A stretch of 64,000 bases of DNA from Halocatena salina (GTDB lineage Archaea > Halobacteriota > Halobacteria > Halobacteriales > Haloarculaceae), in NCBI RefSeq assembly GCF_023115355.1, contig NZ_CP096020.1, positions 1 through 64,000 of the forward strand, written 5' to 3'. The notes under the pieces were generated by a model. It did not search any database. It saw only the letters and a program-made list of their open reading frames with translations, and had not been told where the DNA came from. Position 1 is the stretch's first letter; each line of letters opens with the position of its first letter. Position numbers and translations under genes: made by a program. Of this stretch, positions 17,602 to 25,607 are shown piece by piece.

Positions 17602-19107
17602 TCAAGCAGGTCGACCGAGCGTCCAAAGGAACATCGGCGTTTGACCTTTAGCTCGTGGGCTGAAGAAGGCGGTGATCTCGTCGTCGTAAAACGTGAGACC
17701 GGTTCCCCCGAGGTCCCGGTGGGCGTACGTCCCAAGGTAGAGCCGTCCGGCAGTGATCGCCGCTTCGAGTTGGGCAACTCGGTAACCGCGGTCACCTAGA
17801 CATCCAGTAACAGCATCGAGGTCGGCGAGGAAAAACAGACAAAGGGCGGCGTCAGCTGCGAGTTGCTGATCTAAGGCTAGGTGAGCAGCCTCGCTGCGAA
17901 ACGTTCCTGCTCGAAGGCGTTCGAGCGAGCCAGTCTCGGGATGGTACTGATAGGCTCCGTTTTGAACGGTTTGTACGTCGTTGATGATCAAATACGGATC
18001 ACTGAATCGGAGTGGTCCGGAGTCGCCGACATCTAACGGAACATCTCGAATCGAACGGTCGAGAATCGTCGATATCTTGGAAAACGAAAGGGAATCACGG
18101 ACGTACTCCCGGCAGGATCCCCGCCGTCGGATCGTCCAGTGTAACGGCGTTTTCACCGCACGTTCGTCCCCGACGGGCGTAAGATCGATCTGATGTCGTG
18201 TACCCGGTGAGACCGCATCTCCGTTGGACAGGGAAGTGCTATTCGTTCGCCATGTCCGGACAGCAGCCGTATCCGGAAGCATCGAGGCGGTGTACGCTTC
18301 CCGAATCAGCTCGTATTCGACAGGAAGGTCCGAGCGCGTCTCCGGATCGATCGGTTCGAGTGCTGGAGGTTTGGTCACCGCTTGGGCGTCTTTTGGGGCT
18401 CCGATGGGGACGAGGGCGATCGGAGCCTCGTCGTCGATATCGATTCCGAGCAGTTCGGCGATCTGTTCGTCGACGAAACCGGTCTCTACGTGCGCCGGCA
18501 GTTCGAGCGCGTGAGCAACGGCGAGCAGATTGGCAAGGATAGTTCCCGAATCCCAGAACGCGTGCCGATACGTTCGCGCGCGGTATTTCCACGCGTTTCG
18601 CCACCATACCGTGGTCGGAACCATCACGAACGGGGCTGTCGGTCCACACACGCCGCGAAAATCTCCAGTTCGGAGTAGATCGAGCGAGAGCGTGCGCGGA
18701 TCGAAATGATACACACCGGCATCGAGACCAGGAAGAGGACCACAGATCACGTACAGTTCTACGTGATAGAGCGCGCCGGTACACGCCGCTGCACGAAACG
18801 GAATCGAATGTCCGCCTCGTTGGATCGTTTTCGTGATGCCTGTGGCGAAATAACACAGTTGAGTGATCGTCTCTCGGTCAGGAGAGGACAGCATCGAAGA
18901 TGGCTGTCCATTACCGGTGATCGCCCGCAGTGTCGGAATCTGTGGCGGCCGAATCGTCGACGACAGAGACACCGATCGGAGTTTCTCGTAGATCTTGTAC
19001 GGATGAGGCTTGTTCTCTAAATCAAGCTGAAAATCGCTGGTTCGAAAAGATTCCGGTGTCTGCCTCGTCCGATCGTGATAGCGCTGTGCCGATGCTTCCC
19101 GTGTCAT
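17602..19107 (-). CDS. Tandem nitroreductase-fold protein, SagB/ThcOx-like
   Basis: 501 residues with two FMN-dependent nitroreductase-fold halves (about 30-265 and 290-500). The first has RAAACTGALYHVELYVI, a YRYRA-like AWKYRARTYRHAFWDSGTI segment and ANLLAVAHALEL. The second has RRGSCREYVRDSLSFSKIS and a shorter AALCLFFLADLDAV core. SagB/ThcOx dehydrogenases oxidise azolines to azoles in modified peptides, working with YcaO cyclodehydratases, but stand-alone haloarchaeal homologues are also seen and their substrate is unknown. There is no YcaO gene or obvious precursor peptide in the window. The first half looks better preserved than the second. Confidence 0.75.
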   Translation of the reverse strand: MTREASAQRYHDRTRQTPESFRTSDFQLDLENKPHPYKIYEKLRSVSLSSTIRPPQIPTLRAITGNGQPSSMLSSPDRETITQLCYFATGITKTIQRGGHSIPFRAAACTGALYHVELYVICGPLPGLDAGVYHFDPRTLSLDLLRTGDFRGVCGPTAPFVMVPTTVWWRNAWKYRARTYRHAFWDSGTILANLLAVAHALELPAHVETGFVDEQIAELLGIDIDDEAPIALVPIGAPKDAQAVTKPPALEPIDPETRSDLPVEYELIREAYTASMLPDTAAVRTWRTNSTSLSNGDAVSPGTRHQIDLTPVGDERAVKTPLHWTIRRRGSCREYVRDSLSFSKISTILDRSIRDVPLDVGDSGPLRFSDPYLIINDVQTVQNGAYQYHPETGSLERLRAGTFRSEAAHLALDQQLAADAALCLFFLADLDAVTGCLGDRGYRVAQLEAAITAGRLYLGTYAHRDLGGTGLTFYDDEITAFFSPRAKGQTPMFLWTLGRPA

Positions 19108-19299
19108 TAACTGTCTCTATCCCCATATAGGCAAAAAACTGCGTGGGAAATGACAGTTGTAAATTTCAAGAGATCATACGTCTTACTGAAGAGCGAACAG
19201 CGATCGGGGCGATAGAGATTGGATCACCTAGCGGAGATGGGCGGGGGTAATCGATGGTAATTCGTGTGTGGCCTACAAACACTCTCTTGAGACCAATCA

Positions 19300-19722
19300 A
19301 TGGGCAATGAGTATCGCCCACCTGCACAACGAATCGAATCACTGCTTGAGGAGCGTGAACAGTACATCGATCAGCAGGAGCAAATCCGGCAGAAGCGGAT
19401 GGAGACGGAGCTTCACCTCCTGTTACTGATGATCGATGAGCGGTCCGCAGAAGATCCCCGTCTTATCCGTGAAATCTGGGATGAGCACGTCGATACAGAC
19501 GGACTGTCCTCGTTCGACACGCTGTACGACGAGTGGAAAGAGTTGGGACACGAACTGGATCGGCTGTACAGCCACCAACAACGCGTCGAGATCGATCTCG
19601 CCACCTGCGTGCTCGATACTGATGAAACCGTCCTTGCAAACCTCGACGAAGCGATCGAAACGGTGTGTACGATGCGGGCAACACGGGATAACGAGGACGA
19701 TACGACCCCGGACAAACAGTGA
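19300..19722 (+). CDS. Small coiled-coil protein, unknown function
   Basis: 140 residues, almost all helical. Heptad-like Glu/Gln/Arg-rich stretches at about 10-50 (SLLEEREQYIDQQEQIRQK) and 80-125 (YDEWKELGHELDRLYSHQQR) suggest a helical hairpin or dimeric coiled coil. No signal peptide or membrane segment. No family recognised. It is divergent from the tandem nitroreductase gene across a 190-nt interval. Confidence 0.65.
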   Translation: MGNEYRPPAQRIESLLEEREQYIDQQEQIRQKRMETELHLLLLMIDERSAEDPRLIREIWDEHVDTDGLSSFDTLYDEWKELGHELDRLYSHQQRVEIDLATCVLDTDETVLANLDEAIETVCTMRATRDNEDDTTPDKQ

Positions 19723-19978
19723 CACACGGTATCACCGGTGTTCCACTCCCGATAGTAGCAGAACAGTTCAGGAATTGAAGATCGTTACTGAACGGAACGT
19801 AGGACACACACGGACAGAGCTTTCGAACGGATTTGGAACTAAGATCTACAACTCAGGAACACCCCAGCCACTCCTGTCGTGACTAGAACAGAATGTCACT
19901 GTCACATTCCCGTAATAAAATGTTACTGTTATGTGGATTGCAGCATACTAGGTAATGATCCGTCCGTTTGTAAAAAGT

Positions 19979-19987
19979 TATTATTAA
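19979..19987 (+). promoter_or_regulatory. TATA-like element upstream of the Thr-repeat surface protein
   Basis: TATTATTAA-like AT run about 27-35 nt before the ATG at 20014, suited to a leaderless transcript. It supports the 20014 start over the longer open frame that begins at 19879. Confidence 0.4.
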
Positions 19988-20013
19988 GTTGTTCGGATTG
20001 TATTCGTGATTTG

Positions 20014-20817
20014 ATGTCCTCGCATCAGTTAGATATGCCATCCGCCGCTGCGCTTGTCGTGGTGGCTGGACTGGTAGTTGCGACCGTGTGGACCGTTCCA
20101 CACCAAGTCGTCGGACAAGAAAACATCGGCACCAAGTCACACATCGAAGGGGAGCTCGTCGAACCAGGGAGTTCCGTCAACGATGAGATAGAGGACATTC
20201 AGGGTACCGATCACTACAAGATAGATATTGAGCAGCCGGGAAAGTTAACTGTCAACGTCTCTAAATCAAATGGAAACGAATCGAAGCTTTTCGCTAGCCT
20301 TCATCGGATGGATACCCACCATCTTATCAATTACACTACGTTAGAACGAGGTGGGCAGCTGACAGCTGAGATCACTGAACCCGGAATGCATTACATCGAA
20401 ATCGAGGGAGATGGATACACTGACTACTCATTCAATGTAAACTTCGAATCCTCAGAAACAGACGAACCGACCACTGATACGCCAACTGAATCAACCACTG
20501 ATACGCCAACCCAATCGACTACTGACACGCAAACCCAATCGACTACTGACACGCAAACCCAACCGACCACTGACACGCAAACCCAATCGACTACTGATAC
20601 GCAAACCCAACCGACCACTGACACGCAAACCCAACCGACCACTGACACGCAAACCCAACCGACCACTGACACGCAAACCCAATCGACTACTGATACGCAA
20701 ACCGACACACAAACAAGCAGCTCGGAAGAAGAGACGTCACCGGATTCGGAGATCACGCATGAGTTGATCCGAGAAGACGATTCAAACGACGAGAGGAGAG
20801 ACGAAGAGGACTGCTAA
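20014..20817 (+). CDS. Secreted protein with one PPC-like domain and a Thr-rich octapeptide repeat stalk
   Basis: 267 residues from the ATG at 20014. A hydrophobic signal (about residues 10-32, AALVVVAGLVVATVW) precedes a single PPC-like beta domain (GTDHYKIDIEQPG to GDGYTDYSFNVNF). Ten near-perfect octapeptides follow, alternating TTDTQTQS and TTDTQTQP, then an acidic tail. Unlike the 4.7-kb surface protein there is no PGF-CTERM anchor, so this protein may be released or held in another way. The Thr-rich stretch is a likely O-glycosylated stalk. Repeat number probably varies between strains by slippage. Confidence 0.7.
   Translation: MSSHQLDMPSAAALVVVAGLVVATVWTVPHQVVGQENIGTKSHIEGELVEPGSSVNDEIEDIQGTDHYKIDIEQPGKLTVNVSKSNGNESKLFASLHRMDTHHLINYTTLERGGQLTAEITEPGMHYIEIEGDGYTDYSFNVNFESSETDEPTTDTPTESTTDTPTQSTTDTQTQSTTDTQTQPTTDTQTQSTTDTQTQPTTDTQTQPTTDTQTQPTTDTQTQSTTDTQTDTQTSSSEEETSPDSEITHELIREDDSNDERRDEEDC
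20470..20709 (+). repeat. 24-bp tandem repeat, about ten units, inside a surface-protein gene
   Basis: Ten consecutive 24-nt units encode (T-T-D-T-x-T-x-S/P). The central units differ at only a few positions (gat/gac, tcg/ccg switches). The repeat is in frame throughout and so is coding, not a CRISPR or origin element. Confidence 0.9.
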
Positions 20818-21041
20818 GCAAAAACGCAGAACTCCTACCGCATTATTTTTGGGCGGAAGTATGTGAGTAACATTCTTGTACGCCAAGTCGTGAGCCCTTG
20901 ATCTCAAGACGCCCGAAGCCATCGAACGCGAACATCTGATCTAAACTGGTTTTCATGCAAATGAATATATTTTTTACCCATTCATATTTGATGAAAAATT
21001 TAGTTAGTTATTTTGTTGTATACTTATAATATATCGGTGTA
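20818..21041. other. AT-rich intergenic region upstream of a micropeptide gene
   Basis: From about 20940 onward the sequence becomes very AT-rich. A run of TATA-like motifs (21013-21033) precedes the small gene at 21042 and could serve as its promoter. No other gene or RNA was recognised. Confidence 0.5.
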
Positions 21042-21170
21042 ATGTCCGATGGTAGAATCGCGACGCGTGTGGCAAAGCATCCAAAACTGATCAGCGGTCT
21101 TCTGACTGGACTTTTAGTCCTCTCACAGGTCGGTATGGTCGCTGCCGACTGGCACCCTGCTGGGCCGTAG
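21042..21170 (+). CDS. 42-residue hydrophobic micropeptide next to a CHAT protease gene
   Basis: ATG at 21042 to TAG at 21168-21170. The peptide has a short polar N-terminus (MSDGRIATRVAKHPKL), one hydrophobic helix or signal-like segment (ISGLLTGLLVLSQVGMVAA) and a short tail ending in HPAGP. It is convergent with the CHAT protease gene, 85 nt apart. From memory, peptides of this shape (a xHPxx motif, a hydrophobic core, a terminal GP) recur beside haloarchaeal CHAT genes; I could not verify this here. A role as membrane-inserted effector, substrate or inhibitor of the protease is inference only. Confidence 0.65.
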   Translation: MSDGRIATRVAKHPKLISGLLTGLLVLSQVGMVAADWHPAGP

Positions 21171-21255
21171 CTACCCGAGGAGTGTTCCGGGCGTACATCA
21201 AGTGAACTACTCTGTCCTATCGTATCCGTTGGATATTATTAAGAGAAAACAGCGT

Positions 21256-23412
21256 CTACAATTTCGTTACATCGCTCCACACTAACGATCCATCGATACG
21301 AGCAGGGAACCGATCTTCCTGTAGAAATTCCACTGCTGTCTCTTCGGAAACGGTGAACTCTGTTATATTACTACTGCCGATATAGTACATATCACTGTCC
21401 ACGACTGATGGGAGATAAAGCGATCCGATCAGTGATTGATTCGCTGCATAGGTTTGGAGATCCGCGACGAAGGCATCCTCATCCGACGTTGGAGTGAGTT
21501 CTACAAGCCGGGGGGCGTCCTGTGGATTCCAAACAACAGCTGTGCTCGGATCACCGACGATCATATACTGCTGTCCAGCGAGAGATTCCTCGTTGATAAG
21601 TCCGAGTGCGCCACCCAGGGTAAAGCCTACGTTGAGGAGCCGAGCCACCGTGCGCCCGATACGAGTAGCTGCCGTATTAGCGATGTTCGAGAGCGTACAC
21701 ATTCCTCCGTTCGCTCCGGCATCGACTAGAGATCGACCCTGAAAATAGGACCGACAGCCGTTGAGGACGAACATCCGTGTTTCGACCGTCTCAAGCGTGT
21801 GAGCGTCCAGCCACCCATCAGTACACTGAAGGCCCTCTGCGTCGACGTGACCGACGTAATGAACGAGATCGTAACTCTTCGTAAACACATCCCGGAGTTC
21901 CGAACGTGACAGATCTTCGTACATCGTCACATCAAACGTGATCTGTTCTCTCTGTCCGTACAGTTCAGTTACGTTCGACTCGGCACGCATCTCCGTGTCG
22001 TTACTGACGACAGCCACTTCGTATTCGTCGATAGAGGACGTATCGAATCGACGTTTGAGCGAGTCAATCGTTGGTTTTGCTCCCTGCAACGGATAGCCAT
22101 CGGCGAGCCAAAGCTGGGTGATGCTGTCGGTTTCCGGAGGCGTATAAATGTTCGTCGGGAAGTCCGCGTCTTCCGACGACCGAGAACGGTCTCCTCTGAC
22201 TGTCGATTCGTCATCGTTGTCCTGTATAGAACACTCGTCGTTAGGTGTCTGCCGACAGAACTCCTCGATCACAGGAGAGATAGAACCTGTCCATCGTTGA
22301 CAGCTCAGGGGTAGACACCGTATCGTTCCGAGACTCTGGACAACGAACGGTAAAAACGGTATGTGTTTCCCTAACGGACGAACATCAGCAGTGAGTGGCC
22401 AGCGGGGCACAAGATCATCAAAAAGATCGAACGGGATCGAGACGTACTCGTCCAGCCGTTCGACCAGCGGCTGCTCATAGAGGGTAGCGAAATCAATCTC
22501 GAGTCCGGCATCAAGTAGGCGCTCTTCTAAGGTTGCACGCTCTTTGAGTGGAAACGGATAGAATCCCTCCGTTCGAGTGATACAATCGAGCGTGAAGACT
22601 CGTTTGAGAAGTCGTGCTGCACCAGCTTCGAGTCCATCACCCCGATCGAGCGGATGGGTGGTATCAGCAGTAACGATTCGAGGAGTGTCACCGGGACGAA
22701 CGATGGCGTTCAGATAGTAGGCGAGCGGCGCGATCGGATAGATGGCTTCGAGCGACGGTGGAACTTCGATACGAACACTTGCCGTCTCCTCAGTCCGCTC
22801 GAGATTTGCAGGCGCTTGAAAACGCTCACCGCGCTCGAACAACGGTGGATGGCCGCGCAACGTCGGAAACGACCGTTCACAGGAAGTGGTTTTGAGTGCC
22901 GAACCAAGACACGAAAACGCGCGCATCACATCATAGGGTCGATCCGTCGTCGTCACCGTCGCAGCCGGTAATTCGTGAAAGGATCGCAATCCGAACCGGA
23001 CGGTGTTGGCATCCGAGCAATCGATGATCCGCCCCCGATCCGATTCCGAACGAATCGTTACCGGACCATCAACGACCAGATACACCTTCATTTCTATCGA
23101 CATGATATCGATAGTGTACTGTCCCGACGGAAGGGAATCCGATTCATCCCCTTTTATTTCTGCGACGATAGACTTATTAGAATTACGTACTGCAACTGGG
23201 TGGAGCTTACCCGTCCAGAGAACGAGTGGTGTCAGCTCATATGCTACCTCCACTGGAAAAAGGAACATATCTGTCGTACACTGTGTCGGGTTCGGAATGT
23301 GACTCGTCAACAGCGTGGTGGACACCCCTTGGATATCATCGATCAGTTCAAGGGCTGGTGGTTTTCGAGACACGTCGACGCGAATATCATCACAGCAGGT
23401 CGGAAGACTCAT
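21256..23412 (-). CDS. CHAT-domain (caspase-like) protein, haloarchaeal type
   Basis: 718 residues from the ATG at 23412; a TTG at 23418 is an alternative. The C-terminal 250 residues form a CHAT peptidase domain with the catalytic His in HYVGHVDAEG and Cys in LNGCRSYFQG, followed by GGMCTLSNI and GQQYMIVGDP. The N-terminal region is a conserved haloarchaeal beta-rich module (FLFPVEVAYEL; CLGSALKTTSCERSFPTLRGHPP; PIAPLAYYLNA). CHAT proteases are clan CD cysteine peptidases; bacterial members act in defence (gasdermin activation, Craspase), but the role in haloarchaea is unknown. Convergent with the micropeptide gene. Confidence 0.85.
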   Translation of the reverse strand: MSLPTCCDDIRVDVSRKPPALELIDDIQGVSTTLLTSHIPNPTQCTTDMFLFPVEVAYELTPLVLWTGKLHPVAVRNSNKSIVAEIKGDESDSLPSGQYTIDIMSIEMKVYLVVDGPVTIRSESDRGRIIDCSDANTVRFGLRSFHELPAATVTTTDRPYDVMRAFSCLGSALKTTSCERSFPTLRGHPPLFERGERFQAPANLERTEETASVRIEVPPSLEAIYPIAPLAYYLNAIVRPGDTPRIVTADTTHPLDRGDGLEAGAARLLKRVFTLDCITRTEGFYPFPLKERATLEERLLDAGLEIDFATLYEQPLVERLDEYVSIPFDLFDDLVPRWPLTADVRPLGKHIPFLPFVVQSLGTIRCLPLSCQRWTGSISPVIEEFCRQTPNDECSIQDNDDESTVRGDRSRSSEDADFPTNIYTPPETDSITQLWLADGYPLQGAKPTIDSLKRRFDTSSIDEYEVAVVSNDTEMRAESNVTELYGQREQITFDVTMYEDLSRSELRDVFTKSYDLVHYVGHVDAEGLQCTDGWLDAHTLETVETRMFVLNGCRSYFQGRSLVDAGANGGMCTLSNIANTAATRIGRTVARLLNVGFTLGGALGLINEESLAGQQYMIVGDPSTAVVWNPQDAPRLVELTPTSDEDAFVADLQTYAANQSLIGSLYLPSVVDSDMYYIGSSNITEFTVSEETAVEFLQEDRFPARIDGSLVWSDVTKL

Positions 23413-24094
23413 GATCAAACTGGGGACCGATCGGTCTCAAGCCTCGATACATGTGGGACTGACGGAAAACCACCCATCCGGATCAGCGTCCTACGTAGGG
23501 CGACATCCAGACGAAACGGACTCAAGCTAGAGAGTCCATTCGGGACGACAGCCTCAATCGATTCATACGCCATCGTTCCAAATGACGTATTCAGTATTGG
23601 AGAGCTGCCTCCGACCACACACCGGAGCGACGTGCCAACTATTCCTACTACATCCCGACCGATTTTGTATCGTTCAATTTTGGACTGCATGAATACAACA
23701 AATGATATCTGATCCTGAGACGGTTCATGCCCGGAGGAGTTCGAACACACTCACATCCCCATACAATGCACGGATTCCCTTACAGAAATATTAATCCATC
23801 GAAAATGCGTTTCATATCATGTAACTCCATTTCCCCGGTTATGCTGTGAATTGAATATCATACTATATGTATTCTTGAAATATATATCTAAATGATATCT
23901 ATATTCATAAACATTAATGAACTCGCTTGTGCGCGCCTATTTATGAAGAAAAATACTAACATCCCTAATTGATCCGACCACGAAAAAGATGCGTTAATTG
24001 TCAATAAACTCGACAGGAGCATTCCGGGAACGTTTGATCGAAGTTCGTTTTCTCGTTTCCTTAGAAACGCCGGTGTCAAATGTTTCCTAGATAA
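23413..24094. other. Low-content region upstream of the CHAT gene
   Basis: The first part (to 23750) holds a minus-strand open frame of 111 codons (MQSKIERYKIGRDVV... from an internal ATG) that ends at the CHAT start and might be a short upstream gene, but it has no recognisable family and is doubtful. From 23750 to 24094 the DNA is AT-rich with no gene seen. Confidence 0.4.
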
Positions 24095-24331
24095 CTATGG
24101 TGAAGTCTGGAGTTTAATCTCATCGTCTGTTACGTCAACGATTTCTTGTTCTTGGAGCGGAAACGTTTCTTCGTCGATATCCTTCCATCCTAACTGGGAC
24201 ATCACTTTATCTGTGAGACCGGGATCAGGTTCGACGTACGCCGTTCCATGTTCGACAGTGGCCACGATACCAACAGTCGTATCGCCACGAACGACGGATT
24301 TCCCTTCGTCGGATTCTGTGATCCTTGACAT
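24095..24331 (-). CDS. PRC-barrel-like small protein
   Basis: 78 residues from the ATG at 24331. The sequence ITESDEGKSVV, VGIVATVEHGTAYVEPDPG and a C-terminal VTDDEIKLQ form the beta pattern of haloarchaeal PRC-barrel proteins, with the usual LTDKVMSQLGW helix in the middle. PRC barrels often bind RNA or membrane partners; the function of this stand-alone type is unknown. It lies in an AT-rich, gene-poor zone. Confidence 0.75.
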   Translation of the reverse strand: MSRITESDEGKSVVRGDTTVGIVATVEHGTAYVEPDPGLTDKVMSQLGWKDIDEETFPLQEQEIVDVTDDEIKLQTSP

Positions 24332-24547
24332 CACACGATGTCTATCGTCTGGCACGAACATATGGCTCTCGGCTGCAAATGCTGCTGTTCACTGCACCGT
24401 TGACTGCTACATACCGATTGCCGTCGCCGACAGCCCTAGACTCGATACGAATAATTAATTACTGTTTGCCCATAAGCAAATGCCATAACTTTCTACACGT
24501 CGTCGGATTTTGGGTATCAATCTGTTGCAGTTCCGGAGAGAAACACG

Positions 24548-24707
24548 ATGGATGGGGAAAAGAACCAATCTCGCCTCGAGCCGATGGAGCGAGAGATCAT
24601 GGAGCAACGTGCCAGGCACTGAGCACACGGTTACGACGATCTTACGATCCAAGCTATTGCTGACGAGTTCGAAAACAGTAAATCTCGTTCTATTATCGCT
24701 ACGATAG
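24548..24707 (+). pseudogene. TetR/AcrR regulator remnant (N-terminal HTH only)
   Basis: From the ATG at 24548 the frame reads EPMEREIMEQRARH, a TGA stop (24620-24622), then AHGYDDLTIQAIADEFENSKS. A one-base shift near 24685 leads to FYYRYDSN. This is the helix-turn-helix of TetR regulators (HGY-DLT-Q-IADEF-SKS-L-YYHYD), broken by a stop and a frameshift. No ligand-binding domain follows. Clearly dead if the read is correct. Confidence 0.7.
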
Positions 24708-24920
24708 TAATGTTGATTCCGCGTCCGATAGAGATCGATATAAAATTCTGCGAGAGTCTCGACCTCTTTCCCGAGAGATGATCGATATCGCCGCCATTGA
24801 TCTCATAGGCCACTGGTTTCTCGACAGTTGCGGTGAGCATCTCGTACTGCCCAGCCTCGGCTAACTCATCAATATATGCGAGTGTCGAGAGTTTGCTCGA
24901 TCGGGGGTGAAAGGTGGTCG

Positions 24921-25124
24921 CTAAAGGAAAAACGAGATGATCGCCAATATGATGAAAATGACAATAAGTATGTATGCGATTCTCATTGTGACCCCTGCGA
25001 TACCGCGCGCACCGACGATGTACGCAGCGAGTGCGAGGACGATAAACACGACTGCGAGAGACGCAAATCCTCCCTGAATAACAGGGCCGACCCCTGAGAC
25101 AACAGAAGCAGGGGAAAGAATCAT
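24921..25124 (-). CDS. DUF1328-type small membrane protein
   Basis: 67 residues with two hydrophobic helices separated by GARGIAGVTM, the signature layout of the DUF1328 family (xxFGxxGIAG followed by ILxxIFIxLFIxS). The N-terminus is slightly longer than in bacterial members. Function unknown; often stress- or envelope-associated in bacteria. Confidence 0.75.
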   Translation of the reverse strand: MILSPASVVSGVGPVIQGGFASLAVVFIVLALAAYIVGARGIAGVTMRIAYILIVIFIILAIISFFL

Positions 25125-25607
25125 TGCTCTACCCCTAAAAACGCTGCTGGCTGCTGTTTACAAATCGATCGATCGACGCTAGTTGGATTACGTTGGCCGT
25201 TCACATTGTGTGATAATATCTGCCAATGTATTATGATTATGCTTGCATAAAACAGGATATTACAGTCGACAGCCTCAAGGGCAAGTCAACAGTGCTTGAT
25301 CCACAGTGTGTTCCACTAACCAATTATTTAGTTTCACTAACTTTTTTCCTTAGAGAAGGGGGTGATGATACGGCTGTTTCGCGTGATACGGAGTTTGACG
25401 AAGGACAGTCCATCGATGGTTACGGGAAGCATGGTCTCCGGAATCGAGTTCGTTATGGACCGAAGACAATCCTTCGCGGGGACAATGCGGCGTTACTGCT
25501 CTCATACTCCAAGATCGATTCGGTGGAGAGATTCGAACACGAACAGGGATCAATACGTGGCACTCTCGAAACGATTTCACGCCGCGAGTGATCGAGACTG
25601 AAGCCGT
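25125..25607. other. Gene-poor interval between the DUF1328 gene and mcmA1
   Basis: An open frame of 121 codons (25226-25591, plus strand) exists, but its composition and lack of motifs do not support a gene. Nothing else was recognised. Confidence 0.4.

Noticed and set aside
17602-19107. Reading the tandem nitroreductase as proof of a RiPP cluster
   Set aside because: No YcaO, precursor or exporter is adjacent, so a cluster is not supported.
20470-20709. Regular repeats that might suggest a CRISPR array
   Set aside because: No spacers; the 24-bp units are contiguous and in frame with a Thr-rich protein.
22975-23712. Plus-strand frame opposite the CHAT gene start
   Set aside because: Mirror of the CHAT coding strand; no motifs and poor composition.
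24631-24840. Minus-strand 69-codon frame opposite the TetR remnant
   Set aside because: Overlaps the recognisable TetR sequence on the plus strand and has no family pattern.
25226-25591. 121-codon plus-strand frame before mcmA1
   Set aside because: No motif, no start signal beyond AT-rich DNA, unbalanced composition; probably non-coding.
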